Assembly: GCA_951799405.1 (NCBI GenBank)
Contig: OX637336.1
Coordinates: 16,783,479 to 16,847,478 of the forward strand
DNA from: Agapetus fuscipes
Lineage: Eukaryota; Arthropoda; Insecta; Trichoptera; Glossosomatidae
Length of the DNA stretch: 64,000 nt
Reading direction: 5' to 3'
Shown: one piece after another, positions 10,868 to 21,033 of the stretch
Numbering within the stretch: position 1 is the first letter of the stretch
How the letters are laid out: each line of letters starts with the position of its first letter
Made by a program: the position numbers and the translations under genes
The notes under the pieces: model-generated
Databases searched by the model: none
Seen by the model: the letters and a program-made list of their open reading frames with translations, nothing else
What the model was told of the DNA's origin: nothing

Positions 10868-11195
10868 TTGTATGTTTGTATTGTATATGGAAAGAATGAA
10901 TGATGATAGACTGACAAAGTATGAATACTGAGGTAGTGTGAAAGGAAAAAGAGGTAAGGGACGACCGAGTAAAAGTATGGAGTGATCAGATTGTGGAGAG
11001 ATCAGATTGTGGAGATTGTGAAAGAATGGGATGTACAAAGCGAACGTAAAAGAAGAAAATGCATGAAAAAGATGATGGATATGAATGAATTGAAAGAGGT
11101 ATGTAAAGATAGGAAAAAATGGAGGCAGCTCTACAGACGCTCTGGCCACTCCTAGCGGAATGGCGAGAGACTTACAGTTACAGTTACCCGGCCGG
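10868..11195 (+). mobile_element. RTE-2 LINE 3' fragment with TTACAG tail
   Basis: The translated plus strand shows scattered RTE C-terminal pieces (GKRGKGRPSK and a later CKDRKKW-like stretch) with frameshifts. It ends CTCTGGCCACTCCTAGCGGA followed by a short TTACAG tail. The same 3' end occurs in reverse at 14,236, 39,042 and 59,575. This is a second RTE family distinct from RTE-1, whose tail is TTAGA. Confidence 0.75.
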
Positions 11196-11401
11196 GTTGC
11201 GAGGGAAGAGGCAAACAAATTGACCCATACAAGTCTGGTGTTTGCTCGTCCATTGGATTGTTGTGAAGGACCTCAGCAAACATAAACGAAATATAAGTTT
11301 ACCTGCCTCTTGGCAACCCGGCTTTGTGACGTCACAATTTTGTTTTCTATAGATTTTTTGTCGATTCTGCTGTTGCTGAAATCATGTCGATCAATCAATA
11401 G

Positions 11402-11480
11402 ACCGGTCCGTAGTTCAGTGGGAACACTTCGGACTCTGAATGGAAGTTTGTGGTCTCGAATCCCGGCGGAACACAAAAAA
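11402..11480 (+). mobile_element. SINE-B head fragment
   Basis: ACCGGTCCGTAGTTCAGTGG and GGTCTCGAATCCC match the tRNA-like head, followed by CGGCGGAACACAAAAA. It is truncated soon after. Confidence 0.75.
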
Positions 11481-11790
11481 AAAAACATTTATGTTCAGTA
11501 CCTAAAAAATTTGAAGATATCGATAAAGAAAAAAGTTACGCAACTTGGATTGCAGATTATAGATTATATGTGCCATGTTGTCTTCTATTATTGTGCGGAA
11601 CAGCGTCGTAAATATGTCTTGCCATTTTTCCAATACAACTGGGCCTTGGTGTTATGAGATTAATAACCTACGGCGTACGCTGTGTATACACACGCTGCTC
11701 CGTGCGGGACTGCCGGACATAAATGCAGGATCCTTGTACGATTTGCGGCAGAACACAAATCAATTACTGGCAACACCCACCCTTCCATTA

Positions 11791-12301
11791 GGGGAGAGTT
11801 GGTACCACGACAAAATGCCCATCGGTAGGATGTCCACCGACACAATGTCCATTGACAAAATGTCCCCACAAATTCCTTGTGATCAACACGAAATAGCAAG
11901 GAGCGCATCCCGATGCAGTTGCAGTAACTTCGTATTTTTCTTGTTTTCTCTAGTGGACGAACAGGTAGATCTAGAATCACTGTTTGGTCGGATCACGACC
12001 GTCGGGAAGGCCTTGCGCCGCTAAAAAAAATTATAGTATTGCATGAGCGTTCTGTGATACGCTTCCTCGGATGGAAGTGTACTAACGGAATGGGTATGAG
12101 GATTGGTTTGCGCAACTGACAAAATATCCACGCGACAAAATGTCCACCCACAACTTTGAGTTAAATATGATATACAATTTTTGTATTATATGATTTTGTA
12201 CATTTTTCGGGAGACATTATGTCTCGAGGACATTTTGTCGATGGAATTTCTGTCGGTGGACATTCTGTCAATGGACATTTTGTCGTTACACGGGGAGAGT
12301 T
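11791..12301. mobile_element. Foldback, Mutator-like element with 10-bp TSD
   Basis: GGGGAGAGTT occurs at 11791-11800 and 12292-12301 and encloses 491 bp. The left end (GTACCACGACAAAATG) and the right end read on minus (GTGTAACGACAAAATG) are related inverted repeats. Inside each arm, blocks of the form GACAAAATGTCC repeat in tandem, so the TIRs are long and internally repetitive. A 9-10-bp TSD with long TIRs fits a non-autonomous Mutator-like element. No transposase is present. Confidence 0.75.
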
Positions 12302-13608
12302 AACCCCGTACAGTGTGAGGCATTCCCATGCACACTTACTGTTCTTCATCCACTTGTGCCTCAAACTGAAAATTGCAATATTTTGTAATAATGATAATAA
12401 TATTATTATTTTCAGTTTATTTATTTTCAATAATAATATTATTCATTGAAAATTAAATGGACTAAAAGTATCCCTCGGCTATGCGACGTAACCTATTTGT
12501 AAATGAAAAATGTTTTTTTTCTAGTTACTAGCTAGTCCGGTTTAAATGAATTCAGTTGATAACCCTTAATGTCTTCTTCTCGATTAATCCGTCATCCATT
12601 ATAATAGATCTGGATAAATAGTTGCAAGTGATTTTTAACGCGGAAATTTAAGTGTTTTGGTATATTTACCACTGAAAATTCATTTTTATAGTTTCTCAGG
12701 ACTGTTCTGAGACGGAACAAGTCTAAGGGAGGGGCAGTGATACGAACTATAAGTTTGTGTGTGCATGTACCTAGGCACGTAGCTTGCTGGTGTGCTTAAC
12801 TGGAAAAGTGTCGAACACCTATTATAATGATGAAATGGATGATAGTAAACTGCGCTGGAACAATCCAATATAGAAGAATCTGGAATACATGAGAAACGCC
12901 CATATGAGCCGCAGTTGTGTGGAGGGTCAGAGTCACTTGAAACATTTTGACACGAAGTCGATAAGCATAGAAAGAAAAGTAATCAGTACATTTTAAACCG
13001 ATATTCTGCAAAATAAATCTCAGTTTAATTAAAAGAACTCCAGTAAAACCACATCAATATTATTGTTTTAAAAGTGGCCAGTGGTATAATGCATGGAATA
13101 CTAGCATATACGTATTGTAAGATAAATTCATCCATTGTCTTCCTTATGTCCTTTGAATATCTTAGTTAGGGTGGTGCGAGTTAAGGGTGTGATGTTAGGG
13201 GAAGAAATATCGAGCTGAGAATAGATTAGTGAGGAGCTATTCTAGTTTCCTTCAGCGTAATTAATACCCTTAAATATTGTATGTAGGTGCAAATATAGTA
13301 CAGCATTTAAAATAAGATACCAAAAAATCATGGAGAAAAGAAGAGGTTTATGTCCTATAATAGATGGAAATCGAATGAAACAGAACAAATATTCTATAAA
13401 CAATGACGATAGTCGATGTAGGTACTTGAGGTAATAAAAATATTTTGATATGAAAATAAACACTCTTTGTTTTTTTTTTTTTTAAAAATGTGCTTCTCGT
13501 AAGAAAAATTCAATCAGAAATATCTTTCTTTGAGCATTGTATAGTCCAGTCCTGTCGATTTTTCGGAGATAGCTCGATTGTTATAAGCTAAAGTTTGTAT
13601 CCCACCTC
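12302..13608. other. AT-rich region, nothing recognised
   Basis: Several short frames are present on both strands without motifs or codon structure I trust. A poly-T run lies near 13,470. Confidence 0.5.
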
Positions 13609-13765
13609 AGGTGTCAGAAATGATTTCCCGTTTCGGTGTTTATTTTAAATCCAAAATATACTACCGGCTAGGTTTACTCAGCTTTCATAAGAAATGAGTT
13701 TCAGCCCCCTCGGGATCTAGGAAACCTCTGAATCCTTACCTTAAAAGAAAATATTTGTTTCCTGG
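13609..13765 (+). mobile_element. SINE-A body fragment
   Basis: It has GTGTCAGAAATGATTTCCCG and the usual downstream TTTACTCAGC and AAGAAATGAG blocks. The tRNA-like head is missing or unrecognisable. Confidence 0.75.
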
Positions 13766-14235
13766 AAAACAGGTGATATTGCCAATAGTTAACTATTTTT
13801 TTGAGCTAAAATGTAGAATGTCATGTTCAAATCATGATAAAACACTGGTAGTATGTAAACCGTATACATTGTAATTCCCAGCCCCAAAGCTACCCTTGCA
13901 GTATTTTTTGCTCCACCTCCTAATTGCCGTATTATTTAATTAAACTCTCTTCCGGTTGTATTTATGTCTCGGCAACCCCTAAATCTCTTCCGCTGCCTGC
14001 AACCCTCAAACGACGAAACGGTCCAAAAATGTTATCTCAAATGTTCAGTAAAAAATGAACTTAATCTTCGATAATTTCCGAGGATTTAAAATGTGAAATG
14101 AAAGACCACAAATTTGGTGCAATCAATGAAATTATCTAACCAAACCTTTGCAAATGACATACAAATTCTCGATTAATGAAAAACAGTTTGTTCATTACTA
14201 GGTAAAAATCTCAAATTCGAGCAATGTGTTTGGCG

Positions 14236-14510
14236 TGAGTCTGTAGCTGTAGCTATAACTGTAACTCTGTCGTCATTCCGCTAGGGGTGGCCAGGGACTC
14301 TGCAGAGCTGCCTCCATTTCATCCTATCCTTACATACCTCTTTCAATTCATTCATTCACCTTTTTCATACATTTTCTTCTTTTACACTCACTTTGAATAT
14401 CCCATTCTTTCACAATCTCCTCAATCTGATCACTCCATACTTTACTTTTCTCGGTCGTCCCTTAAATCTTTTTCCTCTCACACTTCCTCTGCGTATCTTT
14501 AAAAAATGTC
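14236..14510 (-). mobile_element. RTE-2 LINE 3' fragment
   Basis: Read on minus, it ends CTGGCCACCCCTAGCGGAAT followed by a TTACAG-type tail (14,236-14,270). Upstream it has degraded RTE C-terminal coding sequence. Confidence 0.75.
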
Positions 14511-14838
14511 TTTCGTAAGCCAACGCTACCTCTTTTCGTATTCTTATTCTTTCTCAGCCTTTGTCGAATCTTATTTTCTATCGACTTTCTATCGGCTTCG
14601 GTGTAATAAAGCTGTAAATAATCGTGTTGCTACTAAATGCAAGATTAAAATGAGACTGTATTATTTTATCGTACAATATTTAAACTTTAACAATTCTTCT
14701 CTAGCTCCTCTTAAACGTGTAAATTTATCATTCAAAATAACTTCAATGTGGTAAATAAGTTAAGGAACAAAAATTTCTCAAGAAAACTTACAAGGGCCAT
14801 TTTTAACCCTCCAACCACTGAATAGGTCAACCCGCTCC

Positions 14839-15312
14839 GTGTTACAAAGACGCAGAACGGTGTTAGTTACGGGACGCTCCGTTAAACGGCGCTATAGGCT
14901 TTATAACGGGGCGTTACTAACGGCCAGCGAGGCGCTATATCAGCTGGTATTAATTCCAAGGCTGTATAGCGAGGGAAGTTTGTTGTCAATTCTAAAATAT
15001 TACCTTGGATATATTCGCAGTAAAGTTGTGAAAAATAATGGCGGAATTATTTTTGAGCTATTATGGTATTTTACAAGGTTGTCCGTTATTTTTCTTTTGG
15101 TGCCATTTCTATCGAAGATCGGTAATCATCATGACTATTTTGATCTTGGATGCTGCGGTTCGAAACAGGTACTTGGTGCTTTTGTTGAACCATTGTCGCA
15201 GGGTTTTCAGCCGCGATGTCCTTCGGCGTTCCTAAGTTCTGCTCCCTTCAATCTTACCCTTTGTGATAAGATGAAGAAGTTTGCCCTTTGCTATCTCCTT
15301 GTATCAATTTGA
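14839..15312 (+). pseudogene. Possible remnant of an unrecognised dispersed coding element
   Basis: A frame within 15,038-15,235 contains IMTILILDAAVRNRYLVLLL. A related peptide (IMTIFILNAVAQKRDLVFLL) is encoded on the minus strand near 61,400-61,490. Two diverged copies that still resemble each other at protein level suggest a shared repetitive coding element. I do not recognise the family. A GC-rich block with a short inverted repeat (GTTAGTTACGGGACG against AACGGGGCGTTACTAAC) lies at 14,864-14,921. Confidence 0.3.
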
Positions 15313-15518
15313 TGATAATGAAGTTGAAGGATTTGTTAATAATTTATGATAAAGTTATTGTAATGTTCATATCGAAGTAATTTTGAAAACTTAATATATT
15401 TATTGTTTAACTTATGATTTTTAACGAGACTAAGCTACTCATACAGTGTAGCTTCTTCCCGCGTTTTCCCCGGAGGGGTCGCATGCTGCAAGTGGAATTA
15501 TATTGAGTTATTCAGGTA

Positions 15519-15743
15519 TAGAGGCCGGTTTTTCGCCAACCACTTCACTCGAAGTCACGGTTTCCCAGCTCCCGGGGAGGCTGGTTCTCACTTCTTGTGA
15601 AGGCTGAGTAAACCTTGTCGGATTTTATTGTGGGTTTGAAATCAATACCGAAACGGGAAATAATATCTGACACTCTCGGTGGGATTCGAACCTGACCTCT
15701 CGGCATGAAATGCAAGCACTCTACCATCTGAGCTATCAACCGG
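15519..15743 (-). mobile_element. SINE-A, near full length
   Basis: Read on minus, the head is GTCCGGTTGATAGCTCAG with box B-like GGTTCGAATCCC, then GTCAGATATTATTTCCCG and CTCACTTCTTGTGAAGG-type body sequence. It matches the copies at 51,957 and 53,024. Confidence 0.85.
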
Positions 15744-16051
15744 ACTAACGTAAAAGGGAATATTTTGTTTTCTGCTTATTAGTCATGATCTCGCACTTTC
15801 AGAGAGTGTCCCTCGCGATAATTTCTTAAGACGGTTTTGACGCTCAGTAATCTGTCTTACCCTTAAATCTGCTCCCCTTCCTTCTCCTGGTGGCTTCCCT
15901 CAACTCCTCACAAAACTGACGCTGACCGCTCACCATCATTAATTATCATATAATAAACCGCCGCACCTACGTACAAAGCCGAGGATATGCCTCTAACGGC
16001 ATTTATGGCACAGTCACCGTACAAATTAGTTGATCCTCTCATCCTTACTTC

Positions 16052-16351
16052 GTATTGTTACGAATAACGGGTTCAATTGAATAAAAGATTCGGTTTATTT
16101 ATTTATTTTTAATTTATTTTAGATACCGTTCACATTTGGTTCGAACAGAGTTAACTTTTGTACTGTGCTGCTCCCCAGCTGCGATACAAGTCTCTTTTCA
16201 AAGCGTCGCGATCTCTATTTATACGTGTATAAGTGTTTTTCTGGCACACGCAAGACCACGCTTCAATATTCTTACTTAGGAGATTTGAGCGAATGTTCAC
16301 TAGATCAAACAAATACAAGTGTAATTATTTAAACACATTCGTATTGTGTAT
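16052..16351 (-). mobile_element. Solo LTR of an LTR-X-related family, GTAT TSD
   Basis: GTAT at 16,052-16,055 is followed by TGTTACGAATAACGGGTTCA. The right end decays near CACATTCGTATTGT and is followed by GTAT (16,348-16,351). In the minus direction the sequence has a TATA box (CGTATAAATAGAG, near 16,210-16,225), so the LTR promoter faces left. The copy at 32,464 shares the interior (GAGCGAAT, AGATCAAA, ACAAATACAA). Confidence 0.65.
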
Positions 16352-16652
16352 GTAGAGTTTTATCCTCCTTGATAAAAGAGCTTCAAACATAATGCTCATT
16401 CACTTTGTTTTCTCAGTATTTTTTTATCCTCGATTACTTAATGGTTCATATTTCAAAAGCAAAGGAAACCAAAGGTCAAAATTAAAAAATGAAATGAAAA
16501 AAGCGATTCTGTTGGATATCTTGTCACTTTAAGCAAAATGGCGATGTAATTCTAGTCGCGTTTTTTGAGTAAATCATCTGTAACTATAATGCAATATTTT
16601 CAAACTACCTCACGCATGACAAAATAGATATTGGTAAACACAAATTAACAAA

Positions 16653-16914
16653 TCGCCACCTTTAAGGTAAAACTAAATAAGTGGCATAGTAAGCTAACTT
16701 GGGTTTCTTAGATAAATGCACCTTGTTTCCTATTTTCTACTAGAAAAAACACTGAGAAAGTGTGAAAATTCTGTAGTTTAGAAGTTTTTCATGAATACTT
16801 TCTTATAATTAGTTCACTTACTATGAGAAGTTACACCCAATAAAATTACGTTTTATTCACGATTTCTCAAATCAGTATTTCAACACTTATTCAGTTTTAT
16901 CATTAAGGTGGCGA
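16653..16914. mobile_element. MITE, TCGCCACC family, copy 1
   Basis: Inverted ends TCGCCACCTTTAAGGTAAAA and (on minus) TCGCCACCTTAATGATAAAA continue into ACTAAATAAG and ACTGAATAAG. Length is 262 bp with no coding sequence. Related copies lie at 41,205-41,338 (right part only) and 61,783-62,042. Confidence 0.8.
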
Positions 16915-18190
16915 AGTAAAGCTTCGGAACAATTGAATATTTTCAAACTACCTCATGTTTATAAAAAAGATATTGCATATGTACACATACACATGTCTAC
17001 ATAGTATGTGTTGACTTAATATTTCAACGACACTCCAACACTGTTGACTTTACAAACGACTCTAACAACAGTCCAACCCACTGCACTCTGCCTTTCATCC
17101 CAAAAGTCTTTCCTCCACCCCCTCCCCACCCCCACGCTTTCTCTTCAATCCCACCCCACCCCCTCACCAAAACCACCCCCTGTAGGTCGTATACTATACG
17201 GACCACCCTACAACTTTGCGCAATGCCACATGCCAGTTGCACGCTGGCTTTTGGACAGCGTGGTCGTGGGAAAACGTACCCCTATTTTATGAAATTTTCT
17301 CAAACAGAAATTCGCGATGTTTTAAATGTCAAAAACTATATTCCCCTTTTATTTATTTTTATATGTCAATTAATTATAGGGATGTAAAGTTGAAATGATT
17401 CTATAGTGAATTTTCTTTGATCCGTAGACAGTTGATGGTATTTTAGTTACCTCTACGACACTCTACAACTAGTGTTTTTTTTTTAATATAAATTTAATTT
17501 AAAAACAGATGTGAAGTTAAATTGAAAGTATATAATAACAGTGTTGTTACCTTGAATAAAATAAATTGTTTTTATGAAAAATATATTTATAATAATATTT
17601 GAAGATATAATTTAAAAAAATGCGTTCGCTTGAATCGTAGATCTTTCTGTTTTTAGTTATATTCTTCGTAAAGACTTTAATCTATTTTCAAAGAATTATA
17701 TTAACATAAAATATATACACAGTTTGCAGTAAACTTATATCTCAAAAGTAAATCAAGGTGTATCCAGAATTTTAGTGTTTTTGCTGTGAAATATCTGTTA
17801 TATACTTAAATCTTCTTTAAAATATCGAATATTAAGATACTATATTAGTGATTGGTGAAATTTCTTCGATCAATAGGCGGTTTATTTGTGGTTAAAGCGG
17901 TTTAAATGTTGGTGAGAGGAAAAAAGTGTTGAGTGTTGAAAGTTTGATAACAAAATGTAAAGTATAGTGATGTTCGGATGGAATTTCCATTTGAAGATGA
18001 AAGTGAAACTTCAATAAAATAAGGTAAAAAAACAAATTATTGACACAACATTCACTTTTTTTCGGGCTATGTAGCCGTGGTCTGGTTGATTCTTTTACGA
18101 TGTAATAATTACGTTCGGGTGTTTCAAACTTAGTTATGCTACCTGAAACTGCATCTATAATCTGAGTTGAAAAGATGTATAAACATTTAA
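16915..18190. other. AT-rich region, nothing recognised
   Basis: A pyrimidine/C-rich stretch lies at 17,100-17,190; the rest is AT-rich with no supported gene. From 18,056 a string TTTTCGGGCTATGTAGCC matches the inverted-repeat arms at 56,580 and 56,715, so the end of this region contains a fragment of that family. Confidence 0.5.
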
Positions 18191-18194
18191 AACT

Positions 18195-18397
18195 CATTTT
18201 AAATGCATGCCCACATACAGACACGTGTAACTTTGCGCTTACTAATTAAAATCCTAAAAACTTCAAATGAACATTAATCCTGCAACTTTTCACGACCTTC
18301 CCTAAAAACAGGGGTGACATTGACCAAGTGATTGTTTTTTTACAGCAGTTGTAGTTATCCTCATACCAACGTTAAAGTCAAGGAATGAAAATGACAA
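18195..18397 (-). repeat. RTE-1 3' module, truncated copy
   Basis: Read on minus, it contains the family blocks CATTGACC..., AACAGGGGTGACATT (plus orientation) and AATGCATGCCCACATACAG. The 5' edge is at TTAAAGTCAAGGAATG. Confidence 0.75.
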
Positions 18398-18491
18398 ATT
18401 ATAAGAATCGTGCAGGTATGTAGATTGATTTTCAATCTAAAGTCACAAAATCTAATGTTGAAACACACCCTTAATGAACTTAAGAATGACT

Positions 18492-18529
18492 ACCTGAAGA
18501 TGACTATATTGGTCGAAAACGTTTGTAAT
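18492..18529 (+). ncRNA. Candidate minimal hammerhead ribozyme of a Penelope-like element
   Basis: The order is CTGAAGA (fits CUGANGA), a short stem GAC/GUC with loop, GAAA, then ACGTTTGT, which can form a 2-bp helix III (AC/GT) with a GTTT loop, followed by A. This is the arrangement known for the short-helix-III hammerheads of Penelope-like retroelements. Stem II is only about 3 bp, so activity is uncertain. Confidence 0.5.
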
Positions 18530-18844
18530 ATTTAAAATATTTAAAAGTTGATAATTTTTAAATATATTTGTGGAAATAAAACAGTGTTATATAATTAAAA
18601 AGTGTTGTTTAATTGAATAACAATAAAAAATATTTATATTAAGTCTTGTTTACATGAAATATTGTCTTGTTTACATTTTTATTTATTAAAAAAAATAAGC
18701 TCTGAAAATGACAGTTTTAATCTTCTGTCAATTTGACAGATTTCAACCTCTGTTTAATTTCGTTCGACGAGACGTGGTGGTTTTGACAGTTGAAACGTCA
18801 ACATTTTTTCAAAAAAGAATTTAACGTTCCTTTCAGTTTTGTAT

Positions 18845-19209
18845 TGTTATGTAAATATAAATATTGAAATAAGTATGGGTAGTTATAGTTATAAGAGTCC
18901 TCATAGGTATAGGTAGGTAGGATCGATAATTATGTATAAGTGTAGAATTCTCTAGGCTAAGTAGTCTGGCGACTTTAGTTCTGGATCATACTGCTCTGAA
19001 GAGTATAAAGGTGCGAATGGCCTGCAGAGCGGGCCAGTATCATAGCGACTAACAAACACATCGAAGCCATCTGATCAGTGAACCGAAACCAATGGAATAA
19101 TCGAGAAAGTAGTGTGAAAATAAATTTTGTAACAGTGTAAAATAAATAACTATTGAAGAAGACCTGTGTATTTTTAATTTGAAGACAATTGAACCCTAAT
19201 TTCGTAACA
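18845..19209 (+). repeat. LTR-X 5' LTR
   Basis: It runs from TGTTATGTAAATA to TTTCGTAACA. A TATA box candidate (GAGTATAAAGG) lies near 19,000-19,010 and the transcript start should lie shortly after it. The sequence is identical to 27,502-27,866. Confidence 0.95.
19000..19010 (+). promoter_or_regulatory. LTR-X TATA box
   Basis: AGTATAAAGG sits in the middle of the LTR, in the position expected for the U3/R boundary. It also occurs in the 3' LTR and in the reverse solo LTR at 22,866-23,339. Confidence 0.55.
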
Positions 19210-19211
19210 AT

Positions 19212-19228
19212 TGGCGTCAGGTGCGGAA
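19212..19228 (+). other. LTR-X primer-binding site
   Basis: TGGCGTCAGGTGCGGAA starts two bases after the LTR end. The TGG start fits the CCA terminus of a primer tRNA. The tRNA species is not assigned. Confidence 0.65.
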
Positions 19229-20190
19229 TTGTCAAGAAAAATTAAGATCTTCTGTCTAAAAATAAATAAAATAAATTAAATAGTGTTAAAATGAACTTTA
19301 TTCAAATTGAACTTTGTGTGAACTGACTTTTGTGAAAACAAGTGTTTAAATAAATTTTTGTTAAAAGAAAAGACGCAAAAGCAAGTTGCTTATAAATTCT
19401 GGAACATCATATGGAACATAATTCTGGACATAACATAATGACTATTTTACCGCATTGAGAAAGTCATCAAATTGGACCATAGTTTTTTATTATTGTGTGT
19501 GATTAAAAAAATAAAATAAATAAATAAAAATCTTGAAAAATATTACAAAAGAACGTTCCAGATTCATCGAGAAAAAGTTTTTGAATAACTATCCTTTGTT
19601 TACAAGTGTGTGAATGTACATTAAGTACCTACCTGTGTGTTTATTTATTTATTTATTTATTTATTTATTCATTCTTTAACGGCACATTGTGCCTTTTACA
19701 TGTATACAAAAATAGAAATAAAAATACAATACAGACATAAAAGTATCAAAATAAAACAGATTCCTACAAAATAAAGCTTACAATAAGATTACTACAGAAT
19801 AAAAGTAGAAGATATTTATGCAAAAAGTAAGAAGATGAAGAGAAAAACATAAAAGAGAAAAGAAAGAAGAAAAACATAAGAGCAATGAGCATATAGCATA
19901 TAGAGCAATAAGAGCATGATCAAGTAATAATATTAAAACTTAGGTAAAATAAAAGAACGCACAGATGAGGGTAAACAAAAATTGAAATACACTGCAAAAA
20001 AGTTAACAAAATAAGTAGAAAATAAAAAATAAAAACAAAGATAAAACAAAAAAAAAAAAACAAAAAAGAAAAAGCAAGGTCTTATATTAAAGTAACAAAA
20101 ATAAACTAGAAATTTGATAAAACTAGAGTAAACAATAGTACAGTACAATATTATAAGAGATGCAACTCTACAATAATTATTATGTACTTA

Positions 20191-20949
20191 TTATGTACCA
20201 TGGGAGTTGAAGTACTTAATTAAATTATATTTGTATGTTTTAGGATTTGTATGAGTGTCAGAATCTATTTCATTGTATATATTACCCAAACGTTGAATAC
20301 GTATTAGTGGGCTGTAGAAGTGTGTAGATGTATGTGTGGATACAGTGCGATAAGGAACTAAGTTGCGGGTAATAAATGAAGGGATGGAGAAATTAAGTTC
20401 GGAAAGTAGGATTGGTGAATCAATTAAGGAGTGTTTAATTTTAAAAAGCACAATGAGGTCATTGATTAAACGCCTATCAGTGAGACTATTAAGATTCAAA
20501 ATACTAAGTAAATATTGTGCATTAAATTCAGAGACGGGAATTCTTAATTTGAAATTAATAATTTTTAAAAATTTAAGTTGAATGCGCTCAATGGCTTTTA
20601 TATGACAGGCATAATAGGGTGACCATACGGGGGAACAATATTCCATGGAGCTTCTAACTAGTGACATGTAAAGCGTTTTAATACTAAGAATATTATTGAA
20701 GTCCTTGGTTGTTCTTGCTACAAAACCCAACATTTTCATTCCCTAACCCGCAACATAGTTTATATGATTTATAAACGATAATTTGTGATCAAATAAAACA
20801 CCTAAGTCAGAAATAACCAAAACACTATTTAACTTTTGTTGACCTATGAAATAATCATGCAAACAGAGATTTTTAATTTTATAAAAGAGTATCCTCTTGA
20901 TAATGACGTGAATAAGTCGAAAGTACTTGAGGTGGAAATAAAAACTCAA
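20191..20949 (-). pseudogene. LINE ORF2 C-terminal region, frameshifted
   Basis: Two consecutive frames (20,949-20,743 and 20,739-20,191) continue the reverse transcriptase downstream of a stop at 21,034. They contain the post-RT landmarks LGVLFDHKLSFINHI, KMLGFVARTTKDF and SLVRSSMEYCSPVWSPYY, all in normal order. At least two frame disruptions separate them from the main RT frame, so the LINE in this state is not expected to make a full ORF2 protein. Confidence 0.8.
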
Positions 20950-21033
20950 TTTGTGAAAATAAAACTCTGTGTTTTTTATAATTTTTTATAATTATTTATA
21001 AAAATGAATTTTCACTGTGTGAATACACAAACT

